Origin: an uncultured Enterorhabdus sp.
GTDB taxonomy: Bacteria; Actinomycetota; Coriobacteriia; Coriobacteriales; Eggerthellaceae
Length of the DNA: 22,150 bases
Assembly (NCBI GenBank): GCA_947645965.1
Contig: CANSES010000019.1
Coordinates: forward strand, 1 to 22,150
Reading direction: 5' to 3'
Shown here: positions 7,266 to 14,496 of the stretch, piece by piece
Layout: each line of letters starts with the position of its first letter
Numbering within the stretch: position 1 is the first letter of the stretch
Position numbers and translations under genes: made by a program
The notes under the pieces: model-generated
What the model was told of the DNA's origin: nothing
Database searches by the model: none
What the model saw: the letters and a program-made list of their open reading frames with translations, nothing else

Positions 7266-9074
7266 CTACAGCGCGGCCACAGTCTCGCCGACGATCTTGC
7301 CCATGGTGGTAGCCCAGCCGATACTGATGCCGGCGATGGGCGTGCAGTACTGAAGGGCGAAGCGGCCGCCGCAGCTGTTGCCCGTGACGTACAGGCCGGG
7401 AATGGGACGATCGTCGCTATCGAGCACCTGCTGGTTCCCGTCGGTCACCAAACCCGACAGCTCTACGAGACCGAGCTTGAACTCGCTGCTGTCGATGCAG
7501 GAGGCGTAGAAGGGCGGCGTGGCGATGGGATCCATCAGGAAGCCATCCTTCCCAAAGTCCTCATCGACGCCCTTCGCGCACAACTCGTTGTAGCGGGCCA
7601 CCTCGGCAAGGAAGGTCTCCCGAGTCTCGCCTTCAAGCCCCAGGTAGCCGGCGAGCTCCTCCAGGGTATCCGCCCCGTAGGTCACGCAACCGCGAATCTT
7701 GTGGCCCTCGGCACCGGCAGCAATAACCTGGGGCAGCTCCTCCTCCAGCGACTGGAGGAACCCGCCGTCGTGGAAGCCGCCCGTGCCGGGGTACACATGC
7801 TCGGGGGCGTTCTTCTGCACATAGTCCTTCCAATTCGCGTCGGCCAGGCCGAACACGATGCCCTTAGGCTGGCGCATCACCTGGAAGAGATTGCCCCACA
7901 CGCCGAGCATGCCCTCGTTCATGAAGCGGTTGCCGTCGCGGTTGAACTGCGGCACGGCAATGCCGCCGAAGGCGCCGGCGCCCATGGCCCGTCCCATGGA
8001 GGCTCGCGGGCCCGGTTCCATACGACCGCCGGCCCAACAGCCGAGGCGCTGACCGTCGCCGGCCCGGCCGCTGCCGACGATCTCGGTGTAGTCCTGGCCG
8101 CGGGCCTGCACGAAGTCGCGGTACTCGTCGTTCAGCGCAAACACCATCTCAGGGTTGCCGCTGTAGTCGCCGGCCGCAATGATAACCCCCTTGGCCGCTG
8201 TGAACAGACGCTGAGAGCCGTCGGGAGCCTGTCCCACCACCCCGGTTGCCCGGCCATCCTCCATAACGATCTTCACGGCCCGGCAGTCGAATGTCCAGGT
8301 GGCGCCCAGGGCCTCGGCGGCCGCCTTCAGCATCTTGGCGGCATCGGGCCAGTCGGTGCCCTCATCCTGGAAGTGGATAGCCGACGACCAGCACTTATAG
8401 CCGGATATCTCACCCGGATAGGCCGTGGGCTTCGGCACGCCGAAGATGCCGCAATTCTCGACAATGGCGCTGTCGAGGTGATCGAGAATCCAGTCCAGGG
8501 TGGCACCGCTGTGGGCCGCGAACTGGCGCACGAGCAGCGGGTTGGTGCGATTCATGTTGCGCCGCGTCCAATCCTGGATGAACTCGATCTCGTCTATGGC
8601 GTCCCCGCCATGCTCTCGGGCCCAAGTCGAGTTCAAGTGGCCGATGTCATGGCCGAGGAAGGTGTAGTCGGCCTCGGTCTGCGCCTCGACGACCGCCACT
8701 CGGGCGCCGGCTTCGGCTGCGGCCAGGGCGGCGCAGACGCCGGAATTGCCGCCGCCGATAACAACGACATCGGCCTCCACGGTATCCGCGATCGCCGTCT
8801 CGTCGATCTCCGGCGGCGCCCCCAGCCAATCGAAATAGGTCAGATAGCCCGCCTCAACCGTCGCGTTGGCCGTCGCAGCCTCGCCCGTAGCGGCCATGGT
8901 ACCGCCCGCAGGAGCGGATTTCTGGGGAGCGCACCCCGCCAGACCGGCCAAGGCGCAACCGGCGCCGGCCGCAAGAGAGCCCGCGAGGAACGAGCGGCGC
9001 GTGCAGGCTTTCTCCATCGAATGGGTTCCCATCGTATTCTCTCTGTTGTCCATAGTCTCCTTCTTTCCCTCCAT
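7266..9074 (-). CDS. Tat-exported FAD-dependent reductase lipoprotein (fumarate reductase flavoprotein-like)
   Basis: This 602-residue flavoprotein belongs to the FAD_binding_2 group (fumarate reductase or 3-ketosteroid dehydrogenase-like subunits). The N-terminus has a twin-arginine motif, TRRSFL (Arg26-Arg27), a hydrophobic stretch, and a lipobox LAGC with Cys48, so it should be Tat-exported and lipid-anchored. The dinucleotide-binding motif VVVIGGGNSG is at 103-112. The GNRFMNEG segment and the C-terminal GLYVTGNSCGGRFALQYC region are typical of the large Eggerthellaceae set of such reductases. No haem CxxCH motif or FMN-binding domain is present, so electrons must come from a separate partner. 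The substrate is unknown. I chose ATG 9074 (AGGAG 8 nt upstream); ATG 9053 is possible but only 3 nt from its GGAG. It is divergent from the receiver-kinase fusion gene. Confidence 0.88.
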   Translation of the reverse strand: MEGKKETMDNRENTMGTHSMEKACTRRSFLAGSLAAGAGCALAGLAGCAPQKSAPAGGTMAATGEAATANATVEAGYLTYFDWLGAPPEIDETAIADTVEADVVVIGGGNSGVCAALAAAEAGARVAVVEAQTEADYTFLGHDIGHLNSTWAREHGGDAIDEIEFIQDWTRRNMNRTNPLLVRQFAAHSGATLDWILDHLDSAIVENCGIFGVPKPTAYPGEISGYKCWSSAIHFQDEGTDWPDAAKMLKAAAEALGATWTFDCRAVKIVMEDGRATGVVGQAPDGSQRLFTAAKGVIIAAGDYSGNPEMVFALNDEYRDFVQARGQDYTEIVGSGRAGDGQRLGCWAGGRMEPGPRASMGRAMGAGAFGGIAVPQFNRDGNRFMNEGMLGVWGNLFQVMRQPKGIVFGLADANWKDYVQKNAPEHVYPGTGGFHDGGFLQSLEEELPQVIAAGAEGHKIRGCVTYGADTLEELAGYLGLEGETRETFLAEVARYNELCAKGVDEDFGKDGFLMDPIATPPFYASCIDSSEFKLGLVELSGLVTDGNQQVLDSDDRPIPGLYVTGNSCGGRFALQYCTPIAGISIGWATTMGKIVGETVAAL

Positions 9075-9169
9075 GGACCGGGCTCCTCTCGCCCGACAGA
9101 GACCATCATGACCGCGCCGAAACCCCCGGCGCAATCGCTATCGACTCGTTGGCCCGCTGCCGCGACCAG

Positions 9170-9204
9170 TTGGGCACCGCCCCCCCCAGCGGGACAGCTA
9201 TACT
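9170..9204 (+). promoter_or_regulatory. Candidate promoter of the receiver-kinase gene, with poly-C spacer
   Basis: TATACT (9199-9204) is a good -10 box. TTGGGC (9170-9175) is the nearest -35-like hexamer but sits 23 nt away. The spacer contains a run of eight C (9180-9187). Transcription from this box would start near 9211, leaving only about 14 nt including the ribosome binding site, so the assignment is uncertain. Confidence 0.35.
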
Positions 9205-9224
9205 GGGAGAAAGGAGGGATGACC

Positions 9225-10375
9225 ATGCTCACTGTCGTTATGGCCGAAAACTCTCCGGATGACGCCCGCATCATCCGAGACCACCTGAACCGCTTCCTCG
9301 CCGATCAGCATGAAGAGGGGCATCTTGTCCACTACCCCGACGGCGAGGCAGTGGCCCTAGGGCTGGCCGGCGATGCCGATCTTGTGCTCCTCGACATCGA
9401 CATGCCGCGGCTCAACGGCCTCGATGCGGCGCGGCGCCTGAGGGAGCGCGGCGTCGATGCTCCGCTGTGCTTCATGACAAACTACGGCTCCCTCGCCCCG
9501 GAGGGCTACGCCGTCGAGGCCATGGGCTTCCTCGTCAAGCCCGTCAGCTATCGGGCGTTCGCCTCTTACGTGTACGACTACTCCAATCCCGTCCTCTACC
9601 AGGACATGGTCATCGTGCTGCTGCTCCTGAGCCTGTGCACCGTCGTCATCATCGTGGCCAACGCCCACAACTTGGCAGCCCAGGTAAGCGCCAACGAGGT
9701 GCTCTCCATGCAGCAGCTCCTTCGGGACCAGCATCTCCACATCATCACCCAGCGCAGCGCCGCCGAGGCAGTGAATCGCCGTCACCACGATCTCAAGCAC
9801 GTCATTTCCCAGCTGGAGTCCCTTGCCGAGAGCGGTTCCGACGAGTCCCTCGACGAGCTGCGCGCATTCGCCGGAACCCTCCAGCGCGAGATCGACCCCT
9901 ACGTCCCCGATGTGCGCACGGGCAACGACGTCCTCGATGTCCTGCTGACCGAGAAGTATCGCCAATGCCTCGAGAGCAACCTGCGTCCCCACTTCTTCGT
10001 GGATGGCAGCCGCCTCTCCTTCGTCAACGACTTCGACCTGTGCACCCTCATCGGCAATGCCGCGGACAACGCCATGGAGGCCACTGCCCGGCTCTGCGCC
10101 GATGAGCCGCGGGACTTCTCACTCTCGGTCACCTACCGCGCCGACATCGCCGTCATCCGCTGCGCAAATCGCTTCAGCGGAACCATCGATGCGGGCACAG
10201 CGCTGCCCCGCACGACCAAGGAAGACGACGGGATCCATGGCATCGGCATGCGCTCCATGGAAAGGACCGCCGAGAAATACGGCGGTCACCTGTCTTGGTC
10301 GGTCGAAGGAGACCGGTTCATCCTTGTCATCATGCTGCCCATCCCGCCGAAACCGGACCAGGGCGACGCCATGGC

Positions 10376-10379
<4 letters not shown>
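9225..10379 (+). CDS. Fused receiver domain - single hydrophobic helix - GHKL histidine kinase
   Basis: The 384-residue product joins parts normally found in two proteins. Residues 1-117 are a LytTR/AgrA-type receiver domain: Glu8, phospho-acceptor Asp57 in [11 protein letters not shown], Thr85 and Lys105 in LVKP. The second acidic-pocket residue is Asn9 instead of Asp. Residues 128-145 are one strongly hydrophobic helix. From about 155 follows an AgrC-like kinase: probable phospho-acceptor His188 in RRHHDLKH, N-box [10 protein letters not shown] (Asn278, Asn282), and G-box GIHGIGMRS (336-344). There is no LytTR DNA-binding domain and no multi-helix sensor. The reading frame is open without a break across the junction near residue 117. 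ATG 9225 has AAGGAGG 7 nt upstream; the longer open frame to the left is antisense to the flavoprotein. The stop shares CTAG with rnhA. It may be a signalling protein, a decoy, or a decaying fusion. Confidence 0.85.
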
Positions 10380-10855
<476 letters not shown>

Positions 10856-10861
10856 GGGAGG

Positions 10862-12373
10862 CTAGTTCCTTTCACGAAGCTCGCGCTCGGTGCGCTCGCC
10901 TAAATCGATGAGTTCCTGGCGCGTGTGCACGGCGCACTTGGCGTAGATGCGGCGCAGGTGGGTGTCCACGGTGTTCTTCGAGATGAAGAACTCGCTGGCG
11001 ATGCGCTCGGCGGTGCGGCCGCGCAGGGCCAGAGGCAGAATCTCGGACTCGCGCTTGGACAGCTTGGCGCTCGCCGCGATAAGGGCGCAGGCCTCCTCGA
11101 AACGGTCGGTGCGCGAGACCACCACCGACAGGGCCGCCATGTCGCGGTCGGTGAACAGGAACAGATAGGCGTAGAGCGCCGCCACCCCGGCCAGGGTGAC
11201 CAAAACCGGCCCCGCCCCCGTCCCGCCGAAGGCCGCCAGGGCCCCGGCACCGGCCAGCACGCCGAGGATCTCGCCAGCGAACAGGGCCGCGAAGCCCCGG
11301 GCGATGGAGGCGGTGGCGTCGCGGCCGGCGATGCGACCCATGATGAGGAACAGCGACACGAGCACCGAGAACACGCCGAGATAGCCCGCCAGCACCACGG
11401 CCACGCCGGCCACGCCCACGCGCTCCAAAAGCGGCACGGCGATAAAGCCACCCACCATGAGCAGCACGGCCAAGCGGTAGGCGCCGCCGAGCGGGCCCGT
11501 CTCCCGACTGGAGCCGGTCGGCAGCACCGCGCGGGTGCCGAGCGACAACGGCCGTGCGCCGTAGAGCTGCAGGGCCGCCACGCAGTAGAGCACGAACAGG
11601 ATGAAGGTGACGGAGAGCGAGGTGTGGGAGGCCGCCTGGGCCCGGGCCGTCATGGCCTCGATGGCGCCGGTGGCCAGACCGAACACCACGGTACCCGCCA
11701 GGATGCGGCCCGACAGCTTGGTGGCCTCGTCGTCGGGGGCATCGGAAGCGCTCGGAGCCGAGGCGGGCGCGCCGGCAGCATCTTCCCCACCCGCGGGGTC
11801 GGCATCGGTCATGGCCGCCAGGGCCCGCAGCCCCCAGGCGCTTCCCAAGGGCAGGGCGTACAGCAAAAGCGGGGCCTCGGCCACGGGCAGCGCCACCACC
11901 AAAAAGCAGACGGCAGCCCCCAGGGCGCTGCCGATGAACACCTCGGGCACCGACCGGTCGATGGGCGCCGCCCCCAGGGCGCGGCCCCACAGGCACAGCA
12001 GCAGCGCCAGGGGCACCCCCACGAGCAGGCCCTCCAGCAGGGCGAGCCCGATCCACGGCGCCTCGGGCAGCAGCGCTCGCAGCACCGCGAGCGCCAGCAG
12101 GGCCAGCACGAGCGGAGCAGCGAGCAGATTCGCGAGCCCGTCGCCGGCGCGCAGCAGCGCCGCGCGGCACCGGCGGTGCAGCATGAGGGCGAACGTGGCC
12201 GCCATCACGGCGAGCAGACAGAGCAGATCGGCGCGATCGGCCAGAAACCCGTGCTCGGGGCCGGCCACCGAGCCGTCCAGATACAGCATCGTGAAGAGGA
12301 AGGCCTGGTTGCAGCCGAACCCGATGATGGCGCATCGCGCCTGCCGCAGTCGCGGCGATGCCGGATAGCCCAC
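10862..12373 (-). CDS. LuxR-type transcriptional regulator with polytopic membrane domain
   Basis: The 503-residue protein has about 430 residues of hydrophobic, Ala/Leu/Val-rich sequence containing roughly ten to twelve membrane helices in two blocks. These are separated near residues 205-235 by an acidic, Ala/Ser/Pro-rich linker. The C-terminal LuxR/GerE helix-turn-helix occupies about 438-493, with the hallmark SKRESEILPLALRGRTAERIA and ISKNTVDTHLRRIYAK. This architecture is common in Eggerthellaceae, often near reductase genes, but its ligand and targets are mostly unknown; no receiver domain is present. I chose GTG 12373 because AGAGGAGG lies just 4 nt upstream; the ATG at 12388 has no ribosome binding site and would add five residues. 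rnhA follows in the same direction. Confidence 0.88.
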   Translation of the reverse strand: MGYPASPRLRQARCAIIGFGCNQAFLFTMLYLDGSVAGPEHGFLADRADLLCLLAVMAATFALMLHRRCRAALLRAGDGLANLLAAPLVLALLALAVLRALLPEAPWIGLALLEGLLVGVPLALLLCLWGRALGAAPIDRSVPEVFIGSALGAAVCFLVVALPVAEAPLLLYALPLGSAWGLRALAAMTDADPAGGEDAAGAPASAPSASDAPDDEATKLSGRILAGTVVFGLATGAIEAMTARAQAASHTSLSVTFILFVLYCVAALQLYGARPLSLGTRAVLPTGSSRETGPLGGAYRLAVLLMVGGFIAVPLLERVGVAGVAVVLAGYLGVFSVLVSLFLIMGRIAGRDATASIARGFAALFAGEILGVLAGAGALAAFGGTGAGPVLVTLAGVAALYAYLFLFTDRDMAALSVVVSRTDRFEEACALIAASAKLSKRESEILPLALRGRTAERIASEFFISKNTVDTHLRRIYAKCAVHTRQELIDLGERTERELRERN

Positions 12374-12411
12374 AAGCCCTCCTCTCATTCGTCGTTCGTT
12401 ACCAGCCGTCT

Positions 12412-12417
12412 ATTGTA
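12412..12417 (-). promoter_or_regulatory. -10 box of the luxR-rnhA unit
   Basis: The minus strand reads GGGGTACAAT, with TACAAT as -10 box; transcription would start near 12405, about 32 nt before the GTG. A -35 box is not obvious. The region where it should be is the descending arm of the tatA terminator. Confidence 0.45.
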
Positions 12418-12427
12418 CCCCAAAACG

Positions 12428-12469
12428 AAACGAAGCGACGCTCGCCTTGGGGCAGCAGCCGCTTCGTTT
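12428..12469 (-). terminator. Terminator after tatA
   Basis: AAACGAAGCG (12428-12437) and CGCTTCGTTT (12460-12469) form a perfect 10-bp stem around a 22-nt loop. On the minus strand the stem is followed by CGTTTTGGGG, a modest U-tract. A second hairpin, CGAACC/GGTTCG (12487-12492 and 12514-12519), precedes it just after the tatA stop. Confidence 0.65.
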
Positions 12470-12525
12470 GGGGAGGGAGGGTTGAACGAACCCCGGGCCC
12501 GCGAGCCCAGGGCGGTTCGCGAAAG

Positions 12526-12783
12526 TTACTCGGCCTTCTTCTTGACGACCTTCTTGACCGCAGTGGTCTTGGCTTCGGCGGCGGGGACGGGCTCGTCCTC
12601 GACGATCTCGACTACTTCCTCTTCCTCGTCGTCCTTTTTGTCGAAGGCCATGCCGTCGCGCAGGCTCTTCACCGTCTTGCCGAGCGACGCGCCCAGTTTG
12701 GGAAGGTTCTTCGGGCCGAAGATGAGCAGCACGACGATGAGGATGATGACGAGCTCCGGTACGCCCAGGCCGAGGATTTTCAT
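12526..12783 (-). CDS. tatA: Sec-independent translocase subunit TatA
   Basis: TatA oligomers form the pore-like element of the twin-arginine export system in the cytoplasmic membrane. The 85-residue protein has the family layout: one N-terminal membrane helix (about residues 4-21), the hinge FGP (22-24), the amphipathic helix NLPKLGASLGKTVKSLRDG, and a charged tail with an acidic run (DDEEEEVVEIVEDE) and a Lys-rich end. ATG 12783 has AAGGAG 8 nt upstream; the frame is open further left but has no coding features there. tatB and tatC are not in the window. It is the kind of component needed to export the flavoprotein at 7266-9074. Confidence 0.93.
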   Translation of the reverse strand: MKILGLGVPELVIILIVVLLIFGPKNLPKLGASLGKTVKSLRDGMAFDKKDDEEEEVVEIVEDEPVPAAEAKTTAVKKVVKKKAE

Positions 12784-13145
12784 GGATTCAGCTCCTTCTT
12801 GCTTCGAGGCGCCGGCGGCTTTCCCGCCGCCCGAGCGCTTCAAGGTATCTGCGCTTTCAACGCTGCCCACTATGCCCCCAACACCGCCCCGCGCCTATCA
12901 CGCAGACCCATGATTTTGTCACGCAACCCCGAAATTCCCCCGTCACCCCTTTACGTGACAAAGAACGTTTTCCCTGTTCAAGAAGAAATATCACGAAACT
13001 GACCCGCAACATACCTTCCTAATCGCAACTATCGCCACTCAGCAAGTTCGAAAGACCTCCGGCTCCATCGAAGAGTCGTTGGCTAAATGGAATATACTGG
13101 GCCCGTGCCGTTAGATGCGTTCAATTTGCCCAAGAGGACTCCACC
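12784..13145. other. 362-bp intergenic region with repeated TCACG sites
   Basis: No gene is seen here. TCACGCAGACCC (12898-12909) and TCACGCAACCCC (12919-12930) are 21 bp apart, with a further TCACGAAAC at 12991. TTTGTCACG (12915-12923) and CGTGACAAA (12954-12962) form a perfect 9-bp inverted repeat, and GTCAC (12942-12946) adds another half site. The cluster lies 115-220 bp upstream of tatA and could hold a regulator binding region. Base composition becomes AT-richer to the right. Confidence 0.5.
13093..13098 (+). promoter_or_regulatory. Candidate -10 box of the small membrane protein gene
   Basis: TATACT lies 47 nt before the ATG at 13146, in the AT-rich sequence GGAATATACTGGG. No good -35 is seen. 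Confidence 0.45.
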
Positions 13146-13418
13146 ATGAACAACATCACCATTCTTTTCATGTTACTGTGCCTGTGCTTTATCGCCGCTT
13201 TCGCCCTCGTTATCTGGTACGTTATCCGTTGCATCGGATTACTCGACGATGTTCGCTTCCTCAGCGATGTCGCACGCTCTCAGCATCCCGAGGTGCCCTA
13301 CCGCCAAACCAGCGGCGCCGTCATCGTCGGCATTATCGTGCTCCCCATCGCTATAACCCTGCTTTCCGCCGCTCTTACTATTGCAAGTTCATCGATCTTT
13401 TTATCTCAAATGATGTAA
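13146..13418 (+). CDS. Small two-helix membrane protein of unknown function
   Basis: I do not recognise a family. The 90-residue product has a hydrophobic helix at about residues 4-27, a polar middle section with the charged segment DDVRFLSDVARSQHPEVPYRQ, and a second hydrophobic helix at about 56-85. The hairpin topology would put both ends on the same side of the membrane. The start at 13146 is supported by GAGG 8 nt upstream. It lies 28 nt before the nuclease gene in the same direction, in a stretch visibly richer in A and T than the neighbours. It could be a partner of the nuclease or simply an unrelated small membrane protein; sequence alone does not decide. Confidence 0.6.
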   Translation: MNNITILFMLLCLCFIAAFALVIWYVIRCIGLLDDVRFLSDVARSQHPEVPYRQTSGAVIVGIIVLPIAITLLSAALTIASSSIFLSQMM

Positions 13419-13434
13419 TAGGATTATTTAACGT

Positions 13435-13440
13435 TACAAT
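13435..13440 (+). promoter_or_regulatory. -10 box placing the nuclease mRNA start at its ATG
   Basis: TACAAT ends 6 nt before the ATG at 13447. A start point 6-7 nt downstream of the box would coincide with the ATG, and no Shine-Dalgarno is visible, which together suggest a leaderless transcript. Confidence 0.45.
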
Positions 13441-13446
13441 GTATTT

Positions 13447-13836
13447 ATGAGAAAACGTCAAGGACATATAAAGGCACCCTCGAACCTCAACATTCTGCCT
13501 CACGAGATGTCCACGGCCCGCGCCATCGCCGATGCCGGCATGGACGTAGAGTTCATCCCCCAAACCCATGGCAAGCGCGCGAAGTCAGCAGACTTCGTCG
13601 CAGATGGAGTCCTCTGGGAAGTAAAATCACCCACTTCTGACAAGATCAGAGTGGTTGAAAAGCACCTTCGCGCCGCCGCCCACCAATCCCACGACATCAT
13701 CTTCGACTGTCGGCGTATGAAGGTGCCGCGAGAGATCGTCATTTATCGAGAAGTTGCCAAATGGGCAGTCGTACTCACGTCGATTAGGCGCTTATTGTTT
13801 GTAAATCGCGCAGGGGAGGTTATTAAAATCAAGTAA
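13447..13836 (+). CDS. Stand-alone nuclease resembling the CdiA C-terminal tRNase domain
   Basis: The 129-residue protein looks like the PD-(D/E)XK-type toxin domain found at the C-terminus of some CdiA contact-inhibition proteins, where it cleaves tRNA; the same domain occurs alone and in some phage minor capsid proteins. Visible signature: His19-Glu20 in LPHEMSTARAIADAGMDVEF, Asp49 in KSADF, then Glu58 and Lys60 in LWEVKSP, followed by HQSHDIIFDCRRMK. All putative catalytic residues are intact. There is no signal peptide, no delivery domain and no clear immunity gene. The match rests on motif pattern, so activity is unproven. Codon use and base composition are AT-richer than in the flanking genes, which suggests acquisition. 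No Shine-Dalgarno is seen; the gene may be leaderless. Confidence 0.7.
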   Translation: MRKRQGHIKAPSNLNILPHEMSTARAIADAGMDVEFIPQTHGKRAKSADFVADGVLWEVKSPTSDKIRVVEKHLRAAAHQSHDIIFDCRRMKVPREIVIYREVAKWAVVLTSIRRLLFVNRAGEVIKIK

Positions 13837-13857
13837 CCGTGCTACTATACGTTAAGC

Positions 13858-13910
13858 AAAGCGCCCGATTGGTGAGCAATTCACATATATCCGGCGCTTT
13901 CCTTTATTTT
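13858..13910 (+). terminator. Terminator after the nuclease gene
   Basis: AAAGCGCC (13858-13865) pairs with GGCGCTTT (13893-13900); an inner GTGA/TCAC stem (13872-13875, 13881-13884) can form in the loop. CCTTTATTTT follows as a U-rich tail on the plus strand. It starts 22 nt after the stop codon. Confidence 0.7.
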
Positions 13911-13988
13911 AGACCCCCACTCATGAGAGCACCGGCGCTCACCGGCATCCCCGCTCGCTACGCCGTCCCGCAACGCGCGTCTCAGCTG

Positions 13989-14011
13989 GAGCGACCCTGA
14001 GAGGGTCGCTC
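13989..14011. terminator. Strong hairpin after ilvN
   Basis: GAGCGACCCT (13989-13998) and AGGGTCGCTC (14002-14011) form a 10-bp stem with a 3-nt loop, 2 nt after the ilvN stop. The U-rich flank (ATTTATT) is on the plus-strand side, so it may stop transcription from both directions. Confidence 0.6.
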
Positions 14012-14013
14012 AT

Positions 14014-14496
14014 TTATTCTTGGTTGCTGCGGGAGAGGGCTATTTTGCCAGTGCGGACGATCTCCTTGATGCCGTAGGTGCCGAAGAGGTCCTCCAAGCT
14101 CTTCAGGGTGGTCTCGTCGCCGACGGCTTCCACGGTGAGGGTGGTGCGGCCCACGTCCACGATCTTCGCTTGGAAGTGATTGGCGATCTCCACCACCTCG
14201 CCGCGGCGCTCGGGCGGGGCGACCACCTTGAACAGCACCAGCTCGCGCTCGATGGCGCCCTCGCCGGTGTGGTCGGTGATCTTGTAGACGGACACCAATT
14301 TGTGCAACTGCTTGGTGATCTGCTCGTAGGCCACCTCGTCGGCCATGACGATGGCCGTCACCCGCGACAGGGCCGCATCTTCCGTGGGACCCACCGACAG
14401 CGACTCGATGTTGAAGCCGCGCCGCGAAATGAGGCCGGTCACGCGGGAGAGCACGCCGGGGCGGTTCTCAACCAGAACAGACAGGACGTGCTTCAT
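14014..14496 (-). CDS. ilvN: Acetolactate synthase small (regulatory) subunit
   Basis: This subunit activates acetohydroxyacid synthase and gives valine feedback control. The 160-residue protein has the N-terminal ACT domain with the conserved start HVLSVLVENRPGVLSRVTGLISRRGFNIESLSVG (residues 3-36), then the C-terminal ALS_ss domain with RELVLFKV and the closing TYGIKEIVRTGKIAL. The length is that of typical small subunits. ATG 14496 overlaps the ilvB stop in ATGA, with GGGGGAGG just upstream, so translation is probably coupled. The terminator-like hairpin follows immediately. Confidence 0.96.
   Translation of the reverse strand: MKHVLSVLVENRPGVLSRVTGLISRRGFNIESLSVGPTEDAALSRVTAIVMADEVAYEQITKQLHKLVSVYKITDHTGEGAIERELVLFKVVAPPERRGEVVEIANHFQAKIVDVGRTTLTVEAVGDETTLKSLEDLFGTYGIKEIVRTGKIALSRSNQE

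Noticed and set aside
7701..9224. Upstream 508 codons in frame with the receiver-kinase gene
   Set aside because: This part is antisense to the flavoprotein and has no domain character; the ATG at 9225 has a strong ribosome binding site and begins the receiver fold.
10925..12913. 662-codon plus-strand open frame opposite luxR and tatA
   Set aside because: Low-complexity Gly/Gln/His/Arg sequence antisense to recognised genes.
13837..13900. Small RNA gene starting near TATACG (13846-13851)
   Set aside because: The -10-like sequence is weak, there is no -35, and the hairpin is explained as terminator of the nuclease gene.
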